9,585 nt of DNA from an uncultured Oscillospiraceae bacterium (GCA_910588045.1 CAJUPS010000110.1:1-9585), one strand, 5' to 3'. Positions 1-6,349 are shown, numbered from the stretch's first letter. The notes: generated from the sequence alone by a model not told the origin. Translations and numbers: made by a program.

Positions 1-27
1 TATCGCTATTTTGTTAATTTAGCATAA

Positions 28-734
28 CTTCCTCGTTTTTTCAAACAAGCCCTAGGCGATTTATCAACTATTTATGGTGCAAGCCTTGGCATAGACGATT
101 TGTATTTTACTTCTGATTCTTATGAAGCGATCTATCGCTTGTATCAAGCGGGCATTCTGACAGGAAATGACCGATATGGGACGTTTACTCCGGATGCAAG
201 CATTTCACGAAGTGCCGCCGCCGCAATTATCAGCCGAGTGGTAGAGCCTTCTTTGCGTCAGCATATTGCATTAGAGGAAAAACCTGCGGAGCTTGTCCCG
301 TTGAATTGAAGCAGTTGAGCAATTTATCAAGCCTGCAAAAAGGTGCGAGCATTGCAGAGCTTACAGAAGCCTATGGGGAAGCCAGAAAAATTGTTGCGCC
401 GCTTTCATATTTAAGCCGGGAGGCCCAGGTTTTCGGACTTGCCATGGTGATACGCATAATGGCCGAAGATAACATAACGTATTCCATGAGTTCCGCTCAC
501 TATAACGACCCCTACGGTTTTTTCGTACTTCATGCAGTATCCTGCGCGGGAAGTACGAGAGCAACCGGAATGTGCCTAAATATGCTTGGCGTACCATATG
601 AACACGTCAATGAAAATGGATATACACACCAATGGGTGCGCGTCAATGTGAACGGAACATATTGGATTTGTGATGCTTTTGGCCTTTACTGCGGACCGGA
701 AGAAGCCCCATATCAACATCCCAAATATCCATAA
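28..734 (+). pseudogene. Decayed SLH-domain / transglutaminase-like surface protein
   Basis: Two adjacent reading frames together resemble one exported clostridial surface protein. The first (to the stop at 307-309) carries an S-layer homology repeat: the AIYRLYQAGILTG stretch, then YGTFTPDASISR. SLH repeats bind secondary cell-wall polymers. The second frame (306-734) is a transglutaminase-like domain with a plausible Cys-His-Asp triad: Cys in SCAGSTRA (codon 543-545), His in THQWVRV and Asp in YWICDAFG. Adding one base near 302-306 would join the frames as LVPLELKQL, so a single-base deletion is likely. Upstream the frame is closed by TAA at 25-27, with no signal peptide and no start other than TTG at 100, so the 5' end is lost too. 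The domains are clear. That they were one gene is inferred from the seamless join. Base composition is lower in GC than the right half of the window. Confidence 0.72.
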
Positions 735-817
735 CAGCATGGTAATAGTCTGCAATAATTGACCAATATGCAAAAACTTCTTTGTTCGGTCGAAAAGTCC
801 TTTAGCCGTTCAAAGAT

Positions 818-1564
818 TTACCAATAGTATTGGCAGTCTGGATTAGGGCACACATTTTGCATCACGTATTGATTCCCTTTCTGCCCGGTGATTGAAAACC
901 GTTCCGCATCAGCCAGTTTTCGTATTTGTTCACACCCACATGCAGGGCAAATCTTACGGTATAAGGTTTCTTTTGTGTCGTACTCCACAGGCTTTTGCGG
1001 TGTAAAATAGGGCGGGGATAACAACTGTCTGCTGGTCACCCTGCGGTATCCAACAATCCAGCTTTCCGGCCAATCACGCGGCAGCAAGATTTGATCCGCT
1101 CCGCCAGGCAGGATGGTTCCAGTCTTCAAACAGACGCTTGCAACCGTTCCGATACTGAGTATTGTGCCGGATGGAATCTGTAGCTGCGCTTCGTACATTT
1201 TTGTATTGAACCACGCGGGATCAAGCGCCAACCGCAGCTTTGCGTCAATAATTGATTCAGCGAATTCTGTTGACGCAAAGCTACCTCCCAGCCGCGCTCC
1301 CCGCAAACCTAAAGCCAATTCCTGGCTGCGGTACTGCCCGAACAAGCGGTAAAGCACAATTGATTCCAATGTTTGAACCGTTGTGTATGCGCCATCTTGA
1401 AAACTGCTTACTACCTGTTCTGGATATTCTTGCCGGGCGATTTCCAAAACTTTTCCTTTCAAATTTGTCTTATACTTTGCATTGAATGTTCCAGAATCAT
1501 AGTGCTTGATCGCATCATAATTACAACAATTTATAGCAAGCCCTCCTCCGCTGCTACAGGCCAT
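818..1564 (-). CDS. Unrecognised protein: ART-like domain with C-terminal zinc ribbon
   Basis: A 248-residue ORF that I cannot assign firmly. Residues 70-176 resemble ADP-ribosyltransferase-like domains at the ends of bacterial polymorphic toxins: VLYRLFG (Arg73), GGSFAST (95-99), a DPAWFN stretch (115-120), a strand ending in IPSGT (130-134), then PGGADQILLP (Gln158) and SWIVGYRRV. The order Arg, Ser-Thr strand and late GG-x-x-Q fits that fold, by remembered pattern only. Residues 206-244 form a zinc ribbon with CPACGC and CPNPDC. There is no signal peptide or membrane segment. The start is doubtful: the ATG at 1564 has no ribosome binding site close by, and GGAGGAGGG lies inside the ORF with no usable start after it. 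An in-frame stop at 1574-1576 limits the N-terminus, so the protein may be N-truncated. It lies 39 bases after the MGMT-family gene on the same strand. No immunity-like gene is evident beside it. Confidence 0.6.
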   Translation of the reverse strand: MACSSGGGLAINCCNYDAIKHYDSGTFNAKYKTNLKGKVLEIARQEYPEQVVSSFQDGAYTTVQTLESIVLYRLFGQYRSQELALGLRGARLGGSFASTEFAESIIDAKLRLALDPAWFNTKMYEAQLQIPSGTILSIGTVASVCLKTGTILPGGADQILLPRDWPESWIVGYRRVTSRQLLSPPYFTPQKPVEYDTKETLYRKICPACGCEQIRKLADAERFSITGQKGNQYVMQNVCPNPDCQYYW

Positions 1565-1603
1565 TGGTAGAAGCTAAATGATTTCCTTTGCCTTGGAAAC
1601 GCT

Positions 1604-1903
1604 CTAATCTTTCCACTGATACTTCCCCAGATCCACGCATCCATTTTCTTTAAACGGCACTCCTTCCTGACGGAGAAGCTCCGGCTGTTCAAACCATCCG
1701 GGTACAGTTTTTCCAGCATGGTTGACCACCCGGTGGCAGGGATATTCCCCGTACTGCTGAGACATACGGAGAATCTTTCCCACTAGCCGGGCGTTTTTCT
1801 CTCTGCCGGTCAAGCGGGCAATTTGTCCATAGGTCGCAACTCTCCCAGGCGGGATCTCCTCAACACAAGAGAGGACCTCGTAGATCAATTTTTCGTCCAT
1901 CAT
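1604..1903 (-). CDS. MGMT-family protein (short alkylguanine-DNA alkyltransferase-like)
   Basis: A 99-residue protein consisting only of the DNA-binding/active-site domain of the O6-methylguanine-DNA methyltransferase family. It has the helix-turn-helix region PPGRVATYGQIARLTG (residues 18-33), the Arg-finger segment NARLVGKIL (37-45) and the alkyl-acceptor motif PCHRVV with Cys56. Full MGMT/Ogt proteins also have an N-terminal domain of about 70-80 residues, which is absent. The size matches ATL proteins, but those carry Trp in place of the Cys, so this one could still transfer alkyl groups. Its role would be recognition or repair of O6-alkylguanine in the cytosol. Adjacent ATG codons at 1903 and 1900 are both possible starts, and neither has a strong ribosome binding site. 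It begins 16 bases after the end of the DUF6076-like fragment on the same strand, so it may have been cotranscribed with it before that gene was damaged. Confidence 0.85.
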   Translation of the reverse strand: MMDEKLIYEVLSCVEEIPPGRVATYGQIARLTGREKNARLVGKILRMSQQYGEYPCHRVVNHAGKTVPGWFEQPELLRQEGVPFKENGCVDLGKYQWKD

Positions 1904-1919
1904 AGCATTTCGTCAAACG

Positions 1920-2597
1920 TCAGGAATCCTTCAGCCACCGCCGGTACTCCTCCAGGGTGATCGCCCCGCTGTCGCATTCCGCTTTCTTCTCTCTGGCCTT
2001 CTCGCTCCAGGCGTAAAACACCTCCGCCGTGACCCGCTCGGCCTTGATCCAGGCGAAGCGGCGCTTGTACTCCCGGCGGTAGACTTTGAAGACCTCATCA
2101 TCCGCCCGGTCTTTGGTCCATTGGATGATGGAACCCATGTCTTTGCAGGTCCGGCCCTTTGCGTCAATCGGCCTGTCGCAGTACTCCGCTGTGCTGCGTC
2201 CGGCGATGGCGAAGTAGCGTCCGCAGTTCTTGCAGATTCGCATCTTCTGCTCCCGTTTGATCGCTTCCCGCAGGAAGAACTCAATCAGATCATACACGTC
2301 TCTGGGGTACAGCACCTCGCCAAAGGTGCCATGTCCCGTTGCCTCGAAATGCAGGGGCAGAGAAGAAGCAAATTCAAATGTGCGCCTGCTGTTCGCTTTT
2401 TCATAGCGTAGGAAACTGGTCATTCGTTTTTCTGCCGGTCCGTTCCCTTTGTCAATGTCCAGCACCATTTCAAAAATTCGATTAGTCTGTTTCTGCATGG
2501 TATCAATGGCTGATGGAATATGAGTTAATTCTTTGACAGGCAGCAAATCGACTAATTTTTCGTCATGCGATGTCTCGATCAAATCCAGACGACGCAT
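1920..2597 (-). pseudogene. DUF6076-like protein, C-terminal fragment
   Basis: The C-terminal part (about 225 residues) of a protein resembling DUF6076 proteins, of unknown function, found in Bacillota and often near mobile genes. The identification is from memory of the pattern. Visible features are a Cys4 metal-binding site (CKNCGRYF, then AEYCDRP, then GRTCKD) and a charged, Lys/Arg-rich helical tail ending EEYRRWLKDS. The frame stays open up to 2813, but its first ~70 residues are the antisense of the mobC gene and its leader and look nothing like the rest, so I exclude them. Neither the ATG at 2597 nor the one at about 2498 has a ribosome binding site. The simplest reading is that the arriving mobilization module cut off the 5' end. 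The alternative is an intact short gene that starts at 2597. Confidence 0.6.
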
Positions 2598-2652
2598 CCA
2601 TAAACCAGCGAAGCGTTTGTGGTTGGGTGAGGAGGCGCAGTGGAATGAGCGA

Positions 2653-2674
2653 GCTCCGCTGTGAACAGCGGAGC
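2653..2674. repeat. Perfect 9-bp inverted repeat upstream of mobC (possible oriT part)
   Basis: GCTCCGCTG and its exact complement CAGCGGAGC flank a 4-base TGAA loop, 42 bases before the mobC start. In mobilizable elements oriT usually lies just upstream of the relaxosome gene and holds an inverted repeat beside the nick site. A CTTGCG at 2688-2693 resembles the nick region of some MobP origins. The hairpin is seen directly. The oriT role is inferred from position. No T-tract follows on either strand, so a terminator is unlikely. Confidence 0.45.
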
Positions 2675-2715
2675 GAGGGATATGAAACTTGCGCCGACGA
2701 GGAGAAAGGAGCGAT

Positions 2716-3030
2716 ATGCAGAGAAAGAAAACGGCAATCATCACAGCCAGGATGACGCCGGAGGATAAGCAGAAAATTGAAAATCGAGCGGCCAACGCCG
2801 GGATGACCGTCACGGACTACCTGACCACCTGCGCCCTCGGGAAGAAGATCGTCCGGGTGGATGGGCTGGACAAGATCCTCGCAGAGCTGAAAGCCCAAGG
2901 GCGAAATCTCAATCAGCTGACCGTCCTGGCAAACATGGAGCGGCTGACTGTTGTGCGGGGAGACGATCTGGCGGACGGCTACGCCGCCCTCTGCGAACAG
3001 GTCAGCCGCCTCGCGCGGGAGGTGCGGTGA
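2716..3030 (+). CDS. mobC: MobC-like relaxosome accessory protein
   Basis: A 104-residue, MobC-like mobilization protein that would bind near oriT and help the relaxase open the DNA strands. The N-terminal part, KKTAIITARMTPEDKQKIEN (residues 4-23), has the strand-helix layout of a ribbon-helix-helix DNA-binding domain. The C-terminal half carries the typical GRNLNQL motif (62-68) followed by a helical region. Length is normal for the family. I chose ATG 2716 because AAGGAG (2706-2711) and GAGGAG (2699-2704) sit just upstream; a start at 2689 would lie before them. Its TGA (3028-3030) overlaps the relaxase ATG by one base, which points to translational coupling and a shared role in DNA mobilization. 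Confidence 0.85.
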   Translation: MQRKKTAIITARMTPEDKQKIENRAANAGMTVTDYLTTCALGKKIVRVDGLDKILAELKAQGRNLNQLTVLANMERLTVVRGDDLADGYAALCEQVSRLAREVR

Positions 3031-4037
3031 TGGCAACCTTCACCGCGATCAACTGCAAGCGCCAGAGTTGCGGCGCGATGCGCGGGACGCTGGATTATGT
3101 GTCTCAGAAAAAGAAAACGCTCTGGGGAGACGCCCAGCTGGTGGTAGGCCACAACTGCGTTCCGCAGTCTGCCTACACCGAGATGCTCACCACCAAACGG
3201 CAGTTCCGCAAAACCGATGGACGGCAGTTCTACCACTTCGTCCAGTCCTTCGCAGAGAATGATCCCATTACACCGGCAGAGGCCAACGCTATCGGTCTGG
3301 AGCTGGCCCAGCGGGAGTTCCCAGGCTTCGAGGTTGTGATCGCCACCCACATAGATACCAGCCACATCCACAACCACCTGGTGGTCAACAGCGTCAGCTG
3401 TGTGGATGGCAAGAAGCTCCACCAGAGCGCCGATGATCTGCTGGCTCACCGGCAGGCCAACGATGAGATCTGTCTGGCCCATGACCTGAGTATTCTGGAG
3501 CGACCAGAGAAGCCGTCCAGAATGAAACGGATGAAGCCCGGCGAGTATCAGGCTAGCCGCTATGCCGACAGCTGGAAGCTGGATCTGATCCAGACCATCA
3601 ATGATGTGCTGGAGTACGCCGGAAGTCCAGATGAGTTCATTGATGGTATGGAGCGCGAGGGGTATCAGGTCACCTGGACTGAGAGCCGGAAGCACATCAC
3701 CTTCATCTGTCCTAATGGCCGCAGATGCCGGGACAGCAGTCTCCACGATGAGACGTTCCTCAAAGAAAATATGGAAGCCCTCTTTATCTACCGGCAGATG
3801 ATTGGTTTCCATGGAGAATATTCTGAACCGGTCATCTGCTGGATCGGCGAAGCCAGTCAGAGCCTGCTCCAACTGGGGAAACGTTTGGAGCAGGACGCGG
3901 ATCAGCCGCAGCTCCCCGCGCCGCCAGTCTGGACGGACAGCAAGCTGCGCCGTCGGGAGGCGTTGATGAAACTGGCGCGGGGGCAGAAACTGAGCCACGA
4001 CAGCCACACCCAAAGTCAAGGCATGATGGGCTACTGA
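3030..4037 (+). CDS. MobP-type relaxase (relaxase/mobilization nuclease domain)
   Basis: This DNA relaxase would nick oriT, stay covalently bound to the 5' end and lead the strand into a recipient cell through a helper secretion system. The 335-residue protein shows the family hallmarks: an N-terminal LDYVSQKKKT segment with Tyr23 as likely nucleophile, HFVQSF (69-74), and the metal-binding histidine motif HIDTSHIHNH (107-116). Beyond about residue 180 it is less conserved and ends in a charged tail. There is no primase, helicase or coupling domain. It is short for the group, where 400-550 residues is common. ATG 3030 is preferred over the GTG at 3027 because GGGAGGT (3017-3023) has better spacing to it. 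The integrase follows 13 bases later. No type IV coupling protein is nearby, so this belongs to a mobilizable rather than a conjugative element. Confidence 0.92.
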   Translation: MATFTAINCKRQSCGAMRGTLDYVSQKKKTLWGDAQLVVGHNCVPQSAYTEMLTTKRQFRKTDGRQFYHFVQSFAENDPITPAEANAIGLELAQREFPGFEVVIATHIDTSHIHNHLVVNSVSCVDGKKLHQSADDLLAHRQANDEICLAHDLSILERPEKPSRMKRMKPGEYQASRYADSWKLDLIQTINDVLEYAGSPDEFIDGMEREGYQVTWTESRKHITFICPNGRRCRDSSLHDETFLKENMEALFIYRQMIGFHGEYSEPVICWIGEASQSLLQLGKRLEQDADQPQLPAPPVWTDSKLRRREALMKLARGQKLSHDSHTQSQGMMGY

Positions 4038-4050
4038 GAAAGGAAATTTT

Positions 4051-5181
4051 ATGGCAAGCATCAAGAAAATTGACACACGAAAATACAAAATCACCGTCAG
4101 CAACGGCTACCGTCCTGACGGCAGAAAAATCAGCAGGGCAAAAACGATCACGGTTCCGGACAGCGTCCACAGCCGCAGCATCCGGCAGTACGTCGCCCAT
4201 GAGGCCGAAGAGTTTGAGCGGATCATCAAGACCGGCTACTGCGAGGACAGCGAGATGACCTTCCAGGAATATTCCTCCCGCTGGTTGGAGCGGCAGACGA
4301 AATACGCTCCCAGCACTCTCGGATTCTATCGCCGGTCGCTGGAGCGAGTATATCCCTACATCGGCAGCATCAAACTCATCCGGCTGCGGCCAATCGCACT
4401 GGAGAATCTGCTGGTAGAGCTTCGCAAGCGGACGTTCCGTGGCAAGCCGCTCCAGGAGGCCACCGTTCAAAAATATCTGTCGGTGGTCTCTGCCGTCCTG
4501 AGTGACGCCAAACGGAATGAGATCATCCAGAAAAATCCTGCCCGGATGATCGACTTGCCGGACACTGCACAGAAACCCCAGGCCATTCCTACCGACAAAG
4601 AAGCCGAGGAATTTCTGAACATCATCGCAGACATTGACGACCCCTACAAAACCTTTTATGCCTTGGCAGTCTATACCGGCTGCCGCCGGGGTGAGTTGTG
4701 CGCGTTGAAGTGGTCAGACTTCATCGTGGACGGCTACGAGGGCATCCTGACGATCAGCCGCTCCCGCAGTATGGTTCCAGGCAAAGGCATTGTGGAAGGT
4801 TCCACCAAGAATGGCCGTTCCCGGACGATCTACATGAGCGAGGACATGATGAACATTCTCCGATCCTACTGCTACGACAAATGGCAGGAAGCCCTGAATG
4901 GAGGCTTCCCATTCAGCGACTACCTCTTCACAAACGAGCGCGGGGAGCTGATGCACCCGGACACCTTCACCAAATACCTGCGGCGGCTTTACGATGAAAA
5001 CGGGTTCCCCAAGGAGTACCATCTGCACACTCTCCGGCACTATTTTGTCTCCACCATGCTCCACAACGGAGTGGACAAGCAGACAGTCGCCGAGCTGGCT
5101 GGTCACGGGGATACCGGTTTTCTGGAGCACACCTACTGTCATCCGCAGATGCAGCTCAAGTGGACAAGTCCATCGCCCTGA
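4051..5181 (+). CDS. Tyrosine site-specific integrase of the mobilizable element
   Basis: A 376-residue tyrosine recombinase that would integrate and excise the element between att sites. In order it has an N-terminal arm-binding-like part (1-60), a SAM-like core-binding domain (about 68-165, FQEYSSRWLERQTK onward) and the catalytic domain (about 175-370). The full catalytic set is visible: Arg212 in TGCRRGEL, Lys253 in STKNGRSRT, His326 and Arg329 in HTLRH, His352 in LAGH and Tyr362 in HTYCHPQ. AAAGGA at 4039-4044 sits 6 bases before the ATG. The last six residues, WTSPSP, look unlike a normal integrase tail. One extra base near 5160 would continue the frame as VDKSIALKEYEKSDFG, so the extreme C-terminus may be frameshifted. 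Catalysis should be unaffected. No excisionase gene is seen. Confidence 0.93.
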   Translation: MASIKKIDTRKYKITVSNGYRPDGRKISRAKTITVPDSVHSRSIRQYVAHEAEEFERIIKTGYCEDSEMTFQEYSSRWLERQTKYAPSTLGFYRRSLERVYPYIGSIKLIRLRPIALENLLVELRKRTFRGKPLQEATVQKYLSVVSAVLSDAKRNEIIQKNPARMIDLPDTAQKPQAIPTDKEAEEFLNIIADIDDPYKTFYALAVYTGCRRGELCALKWSDFIVDGYEGILTISRSRSMVPGKGIVEGSTKNGRSRTIYMSEDMMNILRSYCYDKWQEALNGGFPFSDYLFTNERGELMHPDTFTKYLRRLYDENGFPKEYHLHTLRHYFVSTMLHNGVDKQTVAELAGHGDTGFLEHTYCHPQMQLKWTSPSP

Positions 5182-5276
5182 AGGAGTACGAAAAATCAGA
5201 CTTCGGGATGGCGCTCCGAGCAAGCTGGCGAAAACTCCTCTGGTACGGCGCGCCAGACATCAGGGGGTATAATAAT

Positions 5277-5819
5277 TCACTGCCGTATCTGCAAAAGAAA
5301 TTCCTCATCCGAAATTCCCGCAGGGAATGTGCAAGTATACTCTTTAATAAGCAGATGTTTTTCATCATATTTTTCTTTAAGGACAGATTTCAAGTGATCT
5401 GTAAACAAGCCCAAAAACCATTCAACGCATGGCGCCAGCTCATCGAAGCAAGGGGTTCCCAATTGCAGCCCTAAGCAGTTGTCTGGCGCGGCGCTCCATT
5501 TCCCTCGATAGTATAAAAACACCTGCGTGTGAGTCTGGTGCAGGTCCTCCGACAAGTATTCCATAAAATAGGATTTGCAGATATAGTCATGTTTTGCGCA
5601 GTACAGCTTGATAAATTCCGACAAATCCCAACACCAGCAGCAATTATTCTGAACAATTTCATCCGGCGAAGAAAATGAATACTCCTGCACGATGAGATCC
5701 TTATTGTCCGCAAAGTGCAGCGTTCCAAAACGATCCTTATAGCCATACCGTATGGATTTCACATACTGGAAAAAGCCATCCGTATCCATTCTCATAATAT
5801 CTTCAAGCCTTGAATCCAC
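5277..5819 (-). CDS. Transglutaminase-like (cysteine protease fold) protein
   Basis: A 180-residue protein resembling the small cytosolic transglutaminase-like proteins of Bacillota whose substrate is unknown. The hallmark is the CWCWDLSEFIKLYC stretch (residues 61-74, putative nucleophile Cys63 at the head of a helix), followed by QTHTQVFLYY with His97 and by APDN with Asp113 as a possible third residue. There is no signal peptide or membrane segment. I chose GTG at 5819 because GGGAGGT (5826-5832 on the minus strand) lies 6 bases upstream; the ATG at 5834 lies at or before this site. The gene converges on the integrase, ending 95 bases from it, and is less GC-rich than the integrase and gdpP, consistent with accessory DNA. 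It differs in sequence from the transglutaminase-like remnant at the window's left end. The fold is fairly sure; the function is unknown. Confidence 0.7.
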   Translation of the reverse strand: MDSRLEDIMRMDTDGFFQYVKSIRYGYKDRFGTLHFADNKDLIVQEYSFSSPDEIVQNNCCWCWDLSEFIKLYCAKHDYICKSYFMEYLSEDLHQTHTQVFLYYRGKWSAAPDNCLGLQLGTPCFDELAPCVEWFLGLFTDHLKSVLKEKYDEKHLLIKEYTCTFPAGISDEEFLLQIRQ

Positions 5820-5914
5820 GGTGCTACCTCCCATATCACTTCCGACCAGCTGAATGGAGCGTTCTTACATCGACAAAGGATGCACTTCCACCAGGACCGC
5901 GAGCGCAAGCGAGC

Positions 5915-6031
5915 CGCCGCGTATGCGGCGTACAAGTGTTTTCGCCGCAAGGCGAAAACCTTGGCGCAGGGCGGATTCACTCCGCCCGAGCATTTCAATC
6001 ACCCTTGGGGTGGAGCGCCGCAAAGCGGCGC
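5915..6031. repeat. Run of five short perfect hairpins
   Basis: Five separate palindromes follow one another: CGCCGC/GCGGCG (5915-5930), GTTTTCGCC/GGCGAAAAC with a GCAA loop (5938-5959), GGGCGGA/TCCGCCC (5969-5987), CACCC/GGGTG (6000-6012) and GCGCCGC/GCGGCGC (6015-6031). All stems are perfect, with loops of 3-5 bases. No believable ORF or promoter was seen in this 200-base gap. Such runs are typical of intergenic palindromic repeat families, but family membership cannot be tested from one copy. Only the following hairpin (6046-6066) has T-tracts. Confidence 0.75.
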
Positions 6032-6039
6032 GGAACCCA

Positions 6040-6071
6040 AAAAGAAAGACCGCCGGAGGCGGTCTTCCTTT
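6040..6071 (-). terminator. Rho-independent terminator after tRNA-Arg
   Basis: A perfect 9-bp stem, AAGACCGCC/GGCGGTCTT with a 3-base loop (6046-6066), starts 6 bases after the encoded CCA of the tRNA. On the minus strand it is followed by TCTTTTT, a good termination tract. The plus-strand side also has CCTTTTT, so it could work in both directions. Confidence 0.85.
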
Positions 6072-6072
6072 T

Positions 6073-6149
6073 TGGTACGCCCGACTGGATTCGAACCAGC
6101 GGCCTTGTGAGTCGGAGTCACACGCGCTATCCAACTGCGCCACGGGCGC
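6073..6149 (-). tRNA. tRNA-Arg(CCG)
   Basis: The reverse strand folds into a complete cloverleaf. The acceptor stem is GCGCCCG with CGGGCGT (one G-U at 1-72) and discriminator A. The D-arm is GCGC/GCGC and the anticodon stem TGTGA/TCACA. The loop CTCCGAC gives anticodon CCG, reading Arg codon CGG. The variable loop has 5 bases. The T-arm is GCTGG/CCAGT with loop TTCGAAT. The 3' CCA is encoded (6073-6075). No second tRNA is seen, so it is a single-gene unit with its own promoter and terminator. tRNA genes often serve as integration sites, but no copy of this 3' end was found near the integrase. Confidence 0.97.
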
Positions 6150-6196
6150 ATACCTGACGATATTTGATTGTACTCTCCCCCTCATGCATGAACAGA

Positions 6197-6225
6197 GCGG
6201 GAAAACCCGCGCCTCTTCACGGCGC
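6197..6225 (-). other. Two overlapping hairpins in the tRNA-Arg leader
   Basis: Just after the predicted start the leader can form GCGCC/GGCGC (6209-6225, 7-base loop) and GCGGG/CCCGC (6197-6210, 4-base loop), shown in plus-strand letters. They share two bases, so both cannot form fully at once. The structure is seen directly. A regulatory or processing role is only a guess. Confidence 0.4.
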
Positions 6226-6231
6226 TTCCTT

Positions 6232-6260
6232 AGTATAGCAGAAAAAACCGCCCTTGTAAA
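6232..6260 (-). promoter_or_regulatory. Sigma-A promoter of tRNA-Arg
   Basis: On the minus strand TTTACA (6255-6260) and TATACT (6232-6237) are separated by 17 bases, close to the housekeeping consensus. Transcription should start near 6225, giving a leader of about 75 bases. A second -10-like TACAAT (6167-6172) near the tRNA has only a weak -35 and may be a minor start. The main promoter diverges from that of gdpP. Confidence 0.8.
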
Positions 6261-6319
6261 GAGAAAATTTTGTTGATTTGCGTTCGATTTACTTTTGCGG
6301 AGGAATTTGGAAACTTACC

Positions 6320-6349
6320 TTGTCATTCTCCCCCGGTCTGTGCTATAAT
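6320..6349 (+). promoter_or_regulatory. Sigma-A promoter of the gdpP operon
   Basis: TTGTCA (6320-6325) and a perfect TATAAT (6344-6349) are 18 bases apart, with an extended -10 TGC directly before the TATAAT. Transcription would start near 6356, leaving a 5' leader of about 57 bases before the gdpP GTG. No hairpin or operator was recognised in that leader. Confidence 0.88.

Noticed and set aside
2653..2674. Rho-independent terminator
   Set aside because: The hairpin is GC-rich but no T-tract follows on either strand, and it lies just before mobC.
2598..2813. N-terminal 72 residues of the DUF6076-like frame, with a hydrophobic stretch like a membrane helix
   Set aside because: They are the reverse complement of mobC and its leader, which has better coding evidence. 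The hydrophobic stretch is an artefact.
2979..4103. A 374-residue minus-strand open frame
   Set aside because: Antisense to the relaxase, which has the clear histidine motif and proper ribosome binding site. The reverse translation resembles no family.
5160..5474. A 104-residue plus-strand frame overlapping the integrase end
   Set aside because: Most of it is antisense to the transglutaminase-like gene. Only its first ~25 residues may be the original integrase tail, reported as a finding.
5915..6031. CRISPR array
   Set aside because: The palindromes differ from one another and there are no equal repeats with regular spacers, nor any cas gene.
6073..6149. tRNA-Arg as the attachment site of the integrase element
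   Set aside because: The tRNA lies about 900 bases past the integrase, beyond another gene, and I found no second copy of its 3' end in the window.
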